64,000 nt of DNA from Achromobacter xylosoxidans. Its GTDB lineage: Bacteria > Pseudomonadota > Gammaproteobacteria > Burkholderiales > Burkholderiaceae_B. Where the stretch lies: NCBI RefSeq assembly GCF_014490035.1, contig NZ_CP061008.1:6138001-6202000 (forward strand). Direction: 5' to 3'. Shown here piece after piece: positions 8,667 through 17,900 of the stretch. A model generated the notes under the pieces. It saw nothing but the letters and a program-made list of their open reading frames with translations, was not told the origin of the DNA and did not search any database. Every line of letters starts with the position of its first letter. Position 1 is the stretch's first letter. The position numbers were made by a program, and so were the translations under genes.

Positions 8667-9572
8667 ATGACCGCCGCAACCCTGAACACCGGACGCAACG
8701 CGTCGTCCTCCACCCTGCTCCCCATCCTGTCGTTGATCGGCGCGATGGCCTCGCTATGCGTTGGCACGTCGTTCGCCAAGTCGCTCTTCCCAATGGTGGG
8801 CGCGCAGGGCACCACCGCCTACCGCATCGCCATCGGCGCGCTGATCCTGGTGGCGATCTGGCGCCCGTGGCGCTTTCCGCTGACGCGCCAGGCCGCGGCC
8901 AAGATCGCGCTGTACGGCGTGACGCTGGCCTGCATGAACCTGCTGTTCTACATGGCCTTGCGCACGCTGCCGCTGGGCGTGGCCATCGCCATCGAATTCA
9001 TCGGCCCGCTGACCCTGGCGGTGGCGCTGTCGCGGCGCGCCATCGACTTCGTCTGGATCGGCTGCGCCATCGCCGGGCTGGTGCTGCTGATTCCCACTGG
9101 GCAATCGGTGCATGACCTGGATCCCGTCGGCATCGCCTTTGCGCTGGGCGCGGCGGTGTGCTGGGCGCTCTACATCATCTTCGGCAAGATGGCCGGCAAC
9201 GTGCATGGCGGACAGGCCACCTCGCTGGGACTGACCGCGGCAACGCTGGTGGCGCTGCCCATAGGCGCTGCGCACGCCGGCACGGCCCTGCTGGACCCGA
9301 CCCTGATCCTGGCCGGCATCGCGGTGGGCGTGCTGTCCAGCGCCTTGCCCTATTCGCTGGAAATGGTGGCGCTGCGCCGCCTGCCGCAGAAGACCTTCGG
9401 CGTGCTGCTCAGCATGGAACCCGCCATGGGCGCGCTGGCTGGCGTGATCGTGTTGAACGAGCAACTGTCGCAGACGCAATGGCTGGCCATCTGCGGGATC
9501 ATCGTCGCTTCCGCAGGCTGCGCGGCGACCGCCCGGCGGCAAAATACCGCCCCCACGCCCGCGCCGGACTGA
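8667..9572 (+). CDS. EamA-family exporter, RhtA-like
   Basis: A 301-residue inner-membrane protein with ten predicted helices in two EamA repeats (about residues 15-145 and 150-290). Motifs typical of the threonine/homoserine exporter RhtA are visible: ALRTLPLGVAIAIEFIGPL, AAVCWALYIIFGKMAG and LSSALPYSLEMVALRRLP. It lies 43 bases after the LysE-type gene on the same strand, so the two may form an amino-acid efflux operon governed by the nearby Lrp regulator. The exact substrate is not readable. Confidence 0.87.
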   Translation: MTAATLNTGRNASSSTLLPILSLIGAMASLCVGTSFAKSLFPMVGAQGTTAYRIAIGALILVAIWRPWRFPLTRQAAAKIALYGVTLACMNLLFYMALRTLPLGVAIAIEFIGPLTLAVALSRRAIDFVWIGCAIAGLVLLIPTGQSVHDLDPVGIAFALGAAVCWALYIIFGKMAGNVHGGQATSLGLTAATLVALPIGAAHAGTALLDPTLILAGIAVGVLSSALPYSLEMVALRRLPQKTFGVLLSMEPAMGALAGVIVLNEQLSQTQWLAICGIIVASAGCAATARRQNTAPTPAPD

Positions 9573-9609
9573 GCGCGGACGCGCGCCGCCGCCGTGGCCA
9601 AGGGCCGCT

Positions 9610-10185
9610 TCAGCCGAATCCGATCTCGCGCTGGGGCGGCGCCAGCGGGTCGAAGTCTTCCCAGTGGTTGTTGCGCCAGCGGCCGTTGGCGTGTTCCACG
9701 TCCACGCCGCCGGCATCGCGCAGGACGCGGCATGCCAGCATTTCGCGCTGCGGCCGCGTGCGTACCGCGACCATCACGCCGGCCTGCCGGATCTCGGCAT
9801 GGGAATCGGGATTGAAATGGCCATGCTGGGTGCTGCCGTGGCCCGTCACCCAAAGGGCGCCAAAGAGCGATCCCAGATAGGCGCCGACGCCGGCCGCGGC
9901 CAGGATCAGCGGCGTGGAATCGCTGATCTCGGACATCACGAACCCGCCAAACACCGCAAAACCTGCGCCCACCCCGCCCGCGCCCAGAAATGCGCCGATG
10001 TCGGCGCGTCCCGAGTCCGGGTCGGAGCGGCGGTCGCCGCCCAAGGGGTAGCGGCCATGCTCGCCGGCCGGATTGACGTAAAACGTATTGATGTCCCAGT
10101 CGGGAAAACCGCTGGCGGACAGGCGCTCGGCCGCGGCGTTCGCCGCTTCGAAACCCTCGAACCGGGCTGCTACGATCAGAGACAT
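9610..10185 (-). CDS. Glycine-rich hypothetical protein
   Basis: A 191-residue protein starting at an ATG with a strong site (AAGGAGCACATC). The N-terminal 50 residues (MSLIVAARFEGFEAANAAAE...YVNPAGEHGRY) resemble a small alpha/beta fold as in general-stress proteins. The middle is Gly/Ala-rich (about 65-115, AFLGAGGVGAGFAVFGGFVM, LILAAAGVGAYLGSLFGALW) like a glycine zipper that could sit in a membrane. The C-terminal part returns to a soluble fold (VMVAVRTRPQREMLACRVL). I do not recognise a named family; it stands alone between unrelated genes. Confidence 0.65.
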   Translation of the reverse strand: MSLIVAARFEGFEAANAAAERLSASGFPDWDINTFYVNPAGEHGRYPLGGDRRSDPDSGRADIGAFLGAGGVGAGFAVFGGFVMSEISDSTPLILAAAGVGAYLGSLFGALWVTGHGSTQHGHFNPDSHAEIRQAGVMVAVRTRPQREMLACRVLRDAGGVDVEHANGRWRNNHWEDFDPLAPPQREIGFG

Positions 10186-10297
10186 GATGTGCTCCTTGCC
10201 CGGGCTGCCGGGCAGGATGTACGTGTCTTTATCGTACGCCCGCGCCGCCTGCGCGCGCGCGCCGGTTACACCTTGCGGCGGCTGTTACCGGCCGCCG

Positions 10298-11278
10298 TCA
10301 GTTGGCGGAAATGTTCTTGCTCCGGATCACCGCCCCCCAGCGCTCGTATTCCTTGCGCGCATAGTCCGCGAAGGCCTGCGGCGTGCTGCCCGTGGGTTCC
10401 ATGCCCTGCAGCTTCAACTGCTCGGCCACCTCCGGCGAACGCAAGGCCTGCGCGATGGCCAGGCTGAGCTTCTCCACCACTGGCGCTGGCGTGCCAGCGG
10501 GTGCCACCACGCCCTGCCAGGCGGCCGCCTCGAACGCCGGACCACCCGCCTCGGCGAAGGTCGGCACCTGCGGCAATTGCCCGGAACGCTGCGCCGCCGG
10601 CACCGCAATGGCGCGCAGCTTGCCCGCCTGGATCAAGGGCCGGGCGGCGGCCAGGTCGGCCATCATCATCGGCACCACGCCGGAAGCCACGTCCTGCAGG
10701 GCGGGCGGCGTGCCCTTGTAGGGAATGGCCGTGGCGCGGCCCTGGACGGTATCCAGGAACAGCTCCATGGCCAGGTGATGGGGGCTGCCCACGCCCAGGG
10801 ACGCATAGCTGCCCGGCTGATCGCGCTTGAGGTAAGCCTTCACGTCGGCCAGCGTATGCATCCGGGAATCGGGCGACACCACCAGCACAATGGGCAGCGA
10901 CACCAGCGTGGAAACCGGGGTCAGGTCCTTCCCCGGATCATAGGGCAGCTTCTGGTACAGCCAGGGGTTCAGCGCCAGCGTGCTCATGCCGGCCGTCAGC
11001 AGGGTGTAGCCATCAGGCGCCGCGCGGGCGGTTTCCTGCGCGGCAACGATGGTGGCCGCGCCCGGACGATTTTCCACCACCACCGGCTGCCCCAGCGCGT
11101 CACCCACATGCTTGGCGACGATGCGGGTGGCGATGTCGCTGCCCCCGCCCGCGCTGAACGGCACCAGCCAGCGGATCGGATGATCGGGAAACCCTGCCGC
11201 CGCAGCCTGGCCCGGGACGATCGCAGCCCCTGCCAGCACCGCGGCCAGCAAGGCGCGATGCAGTGTGCCTTTGAACAT
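10298..11278 (-). CDS. Bug-type (TTT family) periplasmic solute-binding protein
   Basis: A 326-residue protein with a Sec signal peptide (to about AAAAG, residue 28) and the hallmarks of tripartite tricarboxylate transporter receptors: RWLVPFSAGGGSDIATRIVA, GQPVVVENRPGAA and the PDGYTLL segment. Such proteins bind carboxylates or similar small molecules in the periplasm. No TctA/TctB membrane genes are near, so it is an orphan of the kind expanded in Bordetella and relatives. It sits beside the HMG-CoA lyase block and may serve the same substrate. Confidence 0.9.
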   Translation of the reverse strand: MFKGTLHRALLAAVLAGAAIVPGQAAAAGFPDHPIRWLVPFSAGGGSDIATRIVAKHVGDALGQPVVVENRPGAATIVAAQETARAAPDGYTLLTAGMSTLALNPWLYQKLPYDPGKDLTPVSTLVSLPIVLVVSPDSRMHTLADVKAYLKRDQPGSYASLGVGSPHHLAMELFLDTVQGRATAIPYKGTPPALQDVASGVVPMMMADLAAARPLIQAGKLRAIAVPAAQRSGQLPQVPTFAEAGGPAFEAAAWQGVVAPAGTPAPVVEKLSLAIAQALRSPEVAEQLKLQGMEPTGSTPQAFADYARKEYERWGAVIRSKNISAN

Positions 11279-11390
11279 GACGCGCTCTCCTCGCCTGCTT
11301 ATTTATTTAACATATTAATGATTTATTATCGGGCTCGGCACGCAGGTACACACCACGGGAGAAACCCGAAGTCCGTGGACGCGGCACGGG

Positions 11391-12176
11391 TCAGGTGCGC
11401 GCGGCGGCAAGCCAGCGCAGGCCCGCCGACGTGCCGGCGGCCGGCCGATACTCGCAGCCTATCCAGCCGCCGTATTCCAGTTCGCGCAGCACGTTGAACA
11501 CCCAGCCATAGTCCAGTTCGCCGCGGTCGGGCTCCTGGCGCAGCGGCACGCCGGCAATCTGCAGCTGGCCGACCCGCCCGGTAGGCAGGTATTCGCGCAG
11601 CTTCATGGTGACGTCGCCCTCGACGATCTGGCAGTGGTAGAGATCCATCTGCACTTTCAGGTTGGACGCATTGACCGCCTGCACCACGGCATGCGCCTCG
11701 TCCTGGCGATTCAGGAAATAGCCGGGTATGTCGCGGGTATTGATGGGTTCGATCAGCACGGTGACCCCGGCCGAACGCGCCTGGCGCGCGGCCCAGTCCA
11801 GGTTCTCGCGATAGCAGTCCAGCATGGCCTCGCGCGACGCGCCGGGCTGGACCAGCCCCGCCATCACATGGAGATTCGGACAGGCCAGCGCCGTGGCGTA
11901 GGACAGCGCCTGTTCAATGCCCGCCTGGAATTCCGCCTGCCGGCCCGGCTGCGCGGCCAGTCCACGATCGCCGCGAGCGGCCACGCCAGGCGGCGCGTTG
12001 AAGAGCACCTGCGTCACGCCCGCCGCGTCCATGCGCTCGCGCACGAAGGCAGCCGGGGCCTCGTAGGGAAACATGCATTCCACGCCGGCGTACCCGTCCG
12101 CCGCGGCGGCCGCGTAGCGGTCCAGGAACGCGTGTTCCGTGTACATCATCGAAAGATTGGCGGCGAACTTCAACAT
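11391..12176 (-). CDS. Hydroxypyruvate isomerase-like TIM-barrel protein (OtnI/Hyi family)
   Basis: A 261-residue AP-endonuclease-2 superfamily TIM barrel starting [15 protein letters not shown], the characteristic N-terminus of hydroxypyruvate isomerase and 2-oxo-tetronate isomerase. Conserved metal/catalytic segments include [30 protein letters not shown] and GCEYRP. Another copy of this family is encoded at 29636-30436 in the erythronate operon. Here the neighbours are HMG-CoA lyase and a CoA-transferase, so the substrate is probably a different hydroxy-oxo acid. The ATG at 12176 matches the family start; upstream ATGs would add a poorly conserved tail. Confidence 0.82.
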   Translation of the reverse strand: MLKFAANLSMMYTEHAFLDRYAAAAADGYAGVECMFPYEAPAAFVRERMDAAGVTQVLFNAPPGVAARGDRGLAAQPGRQAEFQAGIEQALSYATALACPNLHVMAGLVQPGASREAMLDCYRENLDWAARQARSAGVTVLIEPINTRDIPGYFLNRQDEAHAVVQAVNASNLKVQMDLYHCQIVEGDVTMKLREYLPTGRVGQLQIAGVPLRQEPDRGELDYGWVFNVLRELEYGGWIGCEYRPAAGTSAGLRWLAAART

Positions 12177-12246
12177 GGCGGAGGCTCCGGACCGGGCGGC
12201 ATGCATGGAAATTAGCACAACCGCCCGCCCCGCCATCGCCGCGGCG

Positions 12247-13200
12247 CTAGGCGCCGAAGTCCGGCGCCGGGTGCAGGGTCAGCCGCGGTCCCGCCTTGAG
12301 CAGCTGGCTGGGAATGTCGTGTCCCACCAGCGCGGGCAAGGTCGCCGATACGCCAAGTATGGCGTCCAAGTCCACGCCGGTGTCATAGCCCATCAGTTCC
12401 AGCATGTGCACCAGTTCTTCAGTGCAGACGTTGCCGCTGGCGCCAGGCGCGTAGGGGCAGCCGCCCAACCCGCCCAGCGACGCGTCGAAGCGGTTGATGC
12501 CCGCCTCGATGGCCATCAGCGTATTGGCCAGCGCCATGCCGCGCGTATTGTGGAAGTGCATGGTGGTGATCAATCCCGGGAACAGCTTGCGAACCTCGCG
12601 CCCGATCTTGCCGACCTGCGTGGGAAAGGCCATGCCGGTGGTATCGCACAGCGTCACCCCGTCCACGCCTAACGCCGCGAAGCGCCCCACCAGTTCGAAC
12701 ACCTCGAAGGCATTGATGTCGCCTTCCATGGGGCAACCGAACACGGTGGACAGCGACACGTTGATGGCGACGCGGCTGCCGCGCACCGCATTGACCACAT
12801 CGCTCAATTGCTCGAACGACTGCTCCCGCGTCATGCGCAAGTTGGCGCGGTTATGGGTCTCGCTGACCGACATCACCAGATTGACCTCGTCCACCTTGCA
12901 CTCCAGCGCCCGCTGCGCGCCGCGCACGTTAGGCACCAGCACCGTGTAGACGACGTCCGGATTGCGCTCGATCTCGTGCATCACGATCTCGGCGTCGCGC
13001 AGGGCCGGAATGGCCTTGGGCGACGTAAACGACGTAGCTTCGATCTTGGCGAATCCGCTGGCGGACAGCCGGTTGATGAAGGCGATCTTGTCCTGCGTTT
13101 CGATGAACTGCTTTTCGTTCTGGAAGCCGTCGCGCGGCGCGACTTCCTGGATGTACAGCCGCGGGCGGCTGGCAGTGGTTTCGGGGTTGGTCATATTCAT
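12247..13200 (-). CDS. Hydroxymethylglutaryl-CoA lyase family protein
   Basis: A 317-residue DRE-TIM metallolyase that cleaves 3-hydroxy-3-methylglutaryl-CoA (or a close analogue) to acetyl-CoA and an oxo compound. Visible family marks are [10 protein letters not shown] near the N-terminus, the metal pair in [13 protein letters not shown], and the signature [15 protein letters not shown] with its active-site cysteine. It lies directly after the CoA-transferase gene (11 bases), so the transferase probably makes the CoA thioester that this enzyme cleaves. Related citramalyl-CoA type substrates remain possible. Confidence 0.88.
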   Translation of the reverse strand: MNMTNPETTASRPRLYIQEVAPRDGFQNEKQFIETQDKIAFINRLSASGFAKIEATSFTSPKAIPALRDAEIVMHEIERNPDVVYTVLVPNVRGAQRALECKVDEVNLVMSVSETHNRANLRMTREQSFEQLSDVVNAVRGSRVAINVSLSTVFGCPMEGDINAFEVFELVGRFAALGVDGVTLCDTTGMAFPTQVGKIGREVRKLFPGLITTMHFHNTRGMALANTLMAIEAGINRFDASLGGLGGCPYAPGASGNVCTEELVHMLELMGYDTGVDLDAILGVSATLPALVGHDIPSQLLKAGPRLTLHPAPDFGA

Positions 13201-13211
13201 GGCCGCTATCC

Positions 13212-14402
13212 TCAGATGATGCCGCGCGTGCGCCAGTCCTGGCGCTGCGTCTCGCCGATGCCCAGGCCGGCCAGCACCTCGTCGGTGTCCTGGCCCAGGG
13301 TGGGCGCCGGGCTGCGCACTTCGCCCGGGGTTTCCGACAGCTTGGGCACGATGCCCGGCACCTGCACGGGCGTGCCGTCGGGCAGCGCGCCGTCCAGGAT
13401 CATGCCGCGCGCCTGGTAATGCGGGTCGGCCGCGATGTCGGCCACGTCATAGATCTTGCCCGCGGGAATCTGCCCGTCATTCAGGCGCTCCAGCACCAGG
13501 TCCAGCGGATGCTGGCCGGTCCATTGCGAAATCGCGTCGTCCAGCATGACCACGTGCTTCACGCGTCCGGCGTTGTTTGCCAGTTCCGGCGCTTCGGCCA
13601 GGTCGGGCCGGCCGATCACGCCCATCAGGCGCTTGAAGATGCTGTCGCCATTGCCGGCAATCAGCACGTACTTGTTGTCCTGACAGCGGTAAGCATTGCT
13701 GGGCGCGATGCCCGGCAGGCTGCTGCCGGCCGGCTGGCGGATCTCGCCGAACACCGAATACTCGGGCAGCAGGCTCTCCATCATGTTGAAGACGGATTCA
13801 TACAACGCCACGTCGATCATCTGGCCCGTGCCATTCTGGTCGCGCGCGCGCAGCGCCAGCAGGATGCCGATGACGCCGTGCAACGCTGACAACGAATCGC
13901 CGATGGACACGCCCACGCGCACCGGCGTGCGGTCGGGCTCGCCGCTCAGGTGGCGCAGTCCGCCCATGGCCTCGCCGATAGCGCCGAATCCGGGCAGATC
14001 GCGGTACGGACCGGTCTGACCGTAGCCGGACACGCGCAGCATCACCAGCCGCGGGTTGATGGCGCGCAGTTCTTCCCAGCCCAGGCCCCAACCTTCCATG
14101 GTGCCGGGCTTGAAGTTCTCGACCACCACGTCGATGTCCTTGACCAAGGCTCGGATCAGGTCCTGCGCTTCGGGCTTGCGCAGGTCCAGGCTGACCGATT
14201 TCTTGTTGCGCGACTGCACCTGCCACCAGACGGAAGTGCCGTCGTGGATCAGGCGCCAGTTGCGCAGCGGATCGCCCTTGCCGGGCGGTTCGATCTTGAT
14301 GACCTCGGCGCCGAATTCGCCCAGCATCTTGGCGGCGAACGGTCCGGCGATCAGCTGGCCCAACTCCAGCACTCGGATACCGCTCAATGGTTTGGATGAC
14401 AT
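13212..14402 (-). CDS. CaiB/BaiF family (class III) CoA-transferase
   Basis: A 396-residue formyl-CoA/carnitine CoA-transferase family protein. Recognisable parts are LSGIRVLELGQLIAGPFAAK, GAEVIKIEPPGKGDPLR, DVVVENFKPGTMEGWGLG, SGYGQTGPYRDLPGFGAIG and the C-terminal PGIVPKLSETPGEVR. It transfers CoA between carboxylic acids. Placed between the Liv importer genes and HMG-CoA lyase, it probably activates the imported or oxidised acid. It is only 10 bases from the ATPase gene upstream, consistent with one operon. Confidence 0.9.
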   Translation of the reverse strand: MSSKPLSGIRVLELGQLIAGPFAAKMLGEFGAEVIKIEPPGKGDPLRNWRLIHDGTSVWWQVQSRNKKSVSLDLRKPEAQDLIRALVKDIDVVVENFKPGTMEGWGLGWEELRAINPRLVMLRVSGYGQTGPYRDLPGFGAIGEAMGGLRHLSGEPDRTPVRVGVSIGDSLSALHGVIGILLALRARDQNGTGQMIDVALYESVFNMMESLLPEYSVFGEIRQPAGSSLPGIAPSNAYRCQDNKYVLIAGNGDSIFKRLMGVIGRPDLAEAPELANNAGRVKHVVMLDDAISQWTGQHPLDLVLERLNDGQIPAGKIYDVADIAADPHYQARGMILDGALPDGTPVQVPGIVPKLSETPGEVRSPAPTLGQDTDEVLAGLGIGETQRQDWRTRGII

Positions 14403-14412
14403 GATTGCCTCG

Positions 14413-15135
14413 TCAGCTCTTGTGTTTGCCCAGATAGGCCTCGCGCACGCGCTCGCTGGCCAACAACTCCTGGCCCGTGCCCTCCATCACAATGGAGCCC
14501 ACTTCCAGGACATATGCGCGGTCGGAGATAGCCAACGCCTGGTTGGCCATCTGCTCGACCAGCAGGATCGTCATGCCGCGCTCTTTCAACGACTTGATGA
14601 TCTTGAAGATCTCGGCCACGATCAGCGGCGCCAGTCCGAGCGACGGCTCGTCCAGCATCAGGATGCGCGGCTTGCTCATCAGGGCCCGGCAGATGGCCAG
14701 CATCTGCTGTTCGCCGCCAGAAAGCGTGCCCGCGTACTGCGCGCGGCGCTCTTTCAGGCGCGGGAACATCGCAAAGCACTGCTCGATCTCCGCAGCCAGT
14801 TCAGCGGGCGATTCCTTGCGCAGGAACGCGCCCAGCATCAGGTTGTCGTGGACGGTCTGGTCGGGGAATACCTGGCGCCCTTCCGGCACGTGGGCGATAC
14901 CCAGCCCCACGCGCTTGTGCGCGCTGATCCCGCCCAGGTCCTGCCCGGCGAACGCGATGTCGCCGGTGGATTTCTCGATGCCCGACAGCGCGCGCATCAT
15001 GGTGCTCTTGCCCGCGCCGTTGCCGCCGATGATGGTCACGATCTCGTTCGTGTCCACATGCAGCGACACCTGCTTCAGGGCATTGACGGCGCCATAGCTG
15101 ACCGCCAGGTTCTTGATGTCGAGTAAACGGCTCAT
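14413..15135 (-). CDS. Branched-chain-type ABC importer ATPase, LivF-like
   Basis: A 240-residue ATP-binding subunit with Walker A GGNGAGKST, signature LSGGEQQMLAICRAL and Walker B RILMLDEPSLGLAP, and the LivF-typical VPEGRQVFPDQTV. It energises the importer whose permease and second ATPase are encoded just upstream. The sets of neighbouring catabolic genes suggest the substrate is an organic acid or alcohol rather than leucine itself. Confidence 0.92.
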   Translation of the reverse strand: MSRLLDIKNLAVSYGAVNALKQVSLHVDTNEIVTIIGGNGAGKSTMMRALSGIEKSTGDIAFAGQDLGGISAHKRVGLGIAHVPEGRQVFPDQTVHDNLMLGAFLRKESPAELAAEIEQCFAMFPRLKERRAQYAGTLSGGEQQMLAICRALMSKPRILMLDEPSLGLAPLIVAEIFKIIKSLKERGMTILLVEQMANQALAISDRAYVLEVGSIVMEGTGQELLASERVREAYLGKHKS

Positions 15136-15144
15136 TGCGGTCTC

Positions 15145-16911
15145 CTATGCCGGCGCGCCCAGGTAGGCTTCGATGACTTTCGGATTCTCCTGGATGTGGT
15201 TCGGCAGGCCTGAGGCGATCTTCACGCCGTAATCCAGCACCACGATATGGTCGGAAATCGCCATGACCAGATCCATGTGATGCTCGATCAACAGGATGGT
15301 CAGGCCCATGTTCTTCAGCTTCACGATCAGGTCCGTCAGCTGGTCGGTTTCCGCGGGATTCAGGCCGGCGGCAGGCTCGTCCAGCAGCAACAGGTCCGGC
15401 ATGGCCGCCACCGCGCGGGCGATTTCCAGGCGGCGTTGCAGGCCGTAGGGCAGGCTGTTGGCGGCCTCGTCCGCGTAGCGGTCCAGTTCGAAGAACTTGA
15501 GGATGGCGTAGGCCTGGCGGCGGATGCGCCGCTCTTCCGCCAGGCTGCCGGGCAGGCCCAGCAGGTTGGAGAAGAAGCTGGATTGCTGCACCCGATAGAA
15601 GCCCACCATCACGTTCTGCAGGGCGCTCAGCCCGTCGAACAGCTTCAGGTTCTGGAACGTGCGGCCGATGCCCGACGCAGCAATCTCATTGGGCGACAGG
15701 CCCACCATCTGGCGGTTCTTGAAGCGGATGCTGCCGGCGTCCGGCGCCACCAGGCCCGACAGCAGGTTCAGCGTGGTGGTCTTGCCGGCGCCGTTGGGAC
15801 CGATCAGCGACACGACGGAACCGCGCTCCAGCGAGAACGACACCTTGTTGGTCGGCACCACGCCGCCGAAGGCCTTGTACAGGTCCTTCACTTCCAGGAA
15901 GCCGGACGCCGCGCCGCCATGGTCGGCAGGAGGCGCCGGCGTCCAATCGGCCGCGCCCGCCTCGGCAGCCAACGCCTCGCGCTGGCCGCGCTTGGGCAGC
16001 ACCTTGGCCAACAAGCCCGACAGCCCTTCCGGCATGGCGTACAGCGCAAACAGCAGGATCAGGCCGTAGGCGAAATGCTGCACTTCCGGCCAGCGCGCCA
16101 GCATGGCGTCGATTACCGTCAGCACCACCGCTCCCAGGAACGAGCCCGCCGGCGTGCGGCCGCCGAACAGTACCAACACCAGGAAGAACACCGACAGGTT
16201 GAAATTGACGAAGTCCGAATTGATGTACTGGTTCTGCTGCGCCACCAGGCCGCCCGCGATGCCGCAGGTAATGGCGCTGATGGCGAAGGCCAGGATCTTG
16301 AAGCGGTAGACGCTGATGCCCACGCTCTCGGCCGCAATTTCAGAGGTGCGCACTGCGGCAAAGCCGCGGCCGAAACGGCCGTTCAACAGCAGCGAGGTCA
16401 TGGCGTGCAGCGCCAGGCCCAGCACCACGACCACCACCACCCACTGGCGGCTGTCCAGCGTGGCGCCGCCGAAGGTCAGGCCGGTGATGCCGTAGAAGCC
16501 TTCCTGGCCCTTGAACACGTCGGTCCATTCGGACACGATCTTCTCGATCAGCAGGCCGAAGGCGATGGTCACCATCGCCAGGCTCGGCCCCTTGACCTTC
16601 AGCGCCGGGATGGCGATCACCACGCCGAAGACCGCGGACACAACCGCGGCGCAGCCCAGCGCCAGCCAGGGATCGACCTGGTAATTCACGGTCAGGAGCG
16701 CCACCGTATAGGCGCCCACGCCGAACAGGCCGGCATGGCCCAGCGATTTCTGGCCGGTCTGGCCGACCAGGATGTTGAAACCGGTGGCAGCGATGTAATA
16801 GACCCCGATGTTGAACAGGATCAACAGATAGAAGTCATTCAGGCCCGAATAGGCGTAGCCGATGGCAAGCGCCGCGATGACCAGCGGAATGAGAATCTTG
16901 GAGAGCTTCAT
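15145..16911 (-). CDS. Fused LivM permease-LivG ATPase
   Basis: A 588-residue fusion. Residues 1 to about 310 are a LivM-type permease (FNILVGQTGQKSLGHAGLFG, ALKVKGPSLAMVTIAFG, LFGGRTPAGSFLGAVV). After a short linker, residues about 342-588 are a LivG-type ATPase with Walker A GPNGAGKTT, signature LPYGLQRRLEIARAV and Walker B LLLLDEPAAGLNP. It overlaps the LivH gene by four bases (ATGA). In many genomes these are separate genes; the window's second importer has separate copies at 35909 and 36876. Confidence 0.92.
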   Translation of the reverse strand: MKLSKILIPLVIAALAIGYAYSGLNDFYLLILFNIGVYYIAATGFNILVGQTGQKSLGHAGLFGVGAYTVALLTVNYQVDPWLALGCAAVVSAVFGVVIAIPALKVKGPSLAMVTIAFGLLIEKIVSEWTDVFKGQEGFYGITGLTFGGATLDSRQWVVVVVVLGLALHAMTSLLLNGRFGRGFAAVRTSEIAAESVGISVYRFKILAFAISAITCGIAGGLVAQQNQYINSDFVNFNLSVFFLVLVLFGGRTPAGSFLGAVVLTVIDAMLARWPEVQHFAYGLILLFALYAMPEGLSGLLAKVLPKRGQREALAAEAGAADWTPAPPADHGGAASGFLEVKDLYKAFGGVVPTNKVSFSLERGSVVSLIGPNGAGKTTTLNLLSGLVAPDAGSIRFKNRQMVGLSPNEIAASGIGRTFQNLKLFDGLSALQNVMVGFYRVQQSSFFSNLLGLPGSLAEERRIRRQAYAILKFFELDRYADEAANSLPYGLQRRLEIARAVAAMPDLLLLDEPAAGLNPAETDQLTDLIVKLKNMGLTILLIEHHMDLVMAISDHIVVLDYGVKIASGLPNHIQENPKVIEAYLGAPA

Positions 16912-17822
16912 ACTTTCTCCGCGTGCACGCGGCCGAGGATGCCGGCCGGGCGGAAATACAGCACCACGATGATCAGCGCGAACACGGCGATTTCGCGCAG
17001 GTTCGAATACCAGAGGCCGATCAGCGATTCCAGCAACCCGATCAGAAAGCCGCCAAAAATGCAGCCGCGCGGATTCTCCAGCCCACCCAGGATCGCGGCC
17101 GAAAAGGCCTTGAGCGACAACAGCGTGCCCACGAATACCGAGGCGGTCGCAATCGGCGCCACCATCACGCCGGCAATCGCGGCCAACGCCGAACTGATCG
17201 CGAACACGGCGATCGCCACCGCGTTGGCATTAATGCCCATCAAGCTCGCGGCGGTCTTGCTGAACGCCACCGCGCGCACTGCCTTGCCCATCTTGGTCTT
17301 GTGCAAGACCCAATCGAACACGATCATCAGCGCCAGCGTGGTGCCGAAAACCAGGATCTCCTGCGGCCGCACGCCGGTCCCCAGGACCGTGATGATGCCC
17401 TCGCCCAGCGGCGAAGCCACTGCTATCGGCGCCGGGCCCCATACCAGCAGCGCCAGGTTCTGGATGATGATGCCAAAGCCGATGGTGCTCATCACCCAGG
17501 ACAGGCCCGCCTCGCCCACGAAGTGGCGGATGGCGGTGATGTAGAGCACGTACCCCAGCAAGCTCAGGACCAGCATGGCGGCCAGCAGGGCGAACAGGAA
17601 CGTGCCCCAGGTCACGTCCTCCGGATTTGGAAAGCCGATCAGCTTGCCCTGGCTGACCAGCAGGATGGCGCTGATGCCGATCAGGCCGGCCAGCGCCAGG
17701 AACGCACCCTGTCCGAAGTTGAAGGTCTTGGTCGTGGTGTACGTGATGCTGAACCCGAATGCGACCAGGGCATAGACGCTGCCCATGGCCAACCCGCTCA
17801 AGATGGCTTGTAGTATTTGCAT
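16908..17822 (-). CDS. Branched-chain-type ABC importer permease, LivH-like
   Basis: A 304-residue integral membrane permease with about eight helices. LivH marks are LSGLAMGSVYALVAFGFSI, TTTKTFNFGQGAFLALAGL, LSLKAFSAAILGGLENPRG and the C-terminal LYFRPAGILGR. It pairs with the fused LivM-LivG protein. A strong stem-loop separates it from the solute-binding protein gene upstream. Confidence 0.92.
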   Translation of the reverse strand: MQILQAILSGLAMGSVYALVAFGFSITYTTTKTFNFGQGAFLALAGLIGISAILLVSQGKLIGFPNPEDVTWGTFLFALLAAMLVLSLLGYVLYITAIRHFVGEAGLSWVMSTIGFGIIIQNLALLVWGPAPIAVASPLGEGIITVLGTGVRPQEILVFGTTLALMIVFDWVLHKTKMGKAVRAVAFSKTAASLMGINANAVAIAVFAISSALAAIAGVMVAPIATASVFVGTLLSLKAFSAAILGGLENPRGCIFGGFLIGLLESLIGLWYSNLREIAVFALIIVVLYFRPAGILGRVHAEKV

Positions 17823-17845
17823 GCTGGATGCCCCCCTATTGACGA

Positions 17846-17875
17846 CTCCCCGGCGCGCCGCGGCGCACCGGGGAG
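17846..17875 (-). other. Intercistronic stem-loop between solute-binding protein and permease genes
   Basis: CTCCCCGG and CCGGGGAG are perfect 8-bp arms around a 14-base GC-rich loop. There is no T-run on the minus strand. This position, just after a periplasmic binding protein gene, commonly holds a hairpin that attenuates or protects mRNA so that the binding protein is made in excess over the membrane parts. Confidence 0.6.
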
Positions 17876-17900
17876 AGATCTTTCTCGTTGCCGCGCCGTC

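Noticed and set aside
15247..17544. Long plus-strand open frame over the Liv genes
   Set aside because: It is the complement of the fused LivM-LivG and LivH genes and has low-complexity His/Gln/Arg-rich translation.
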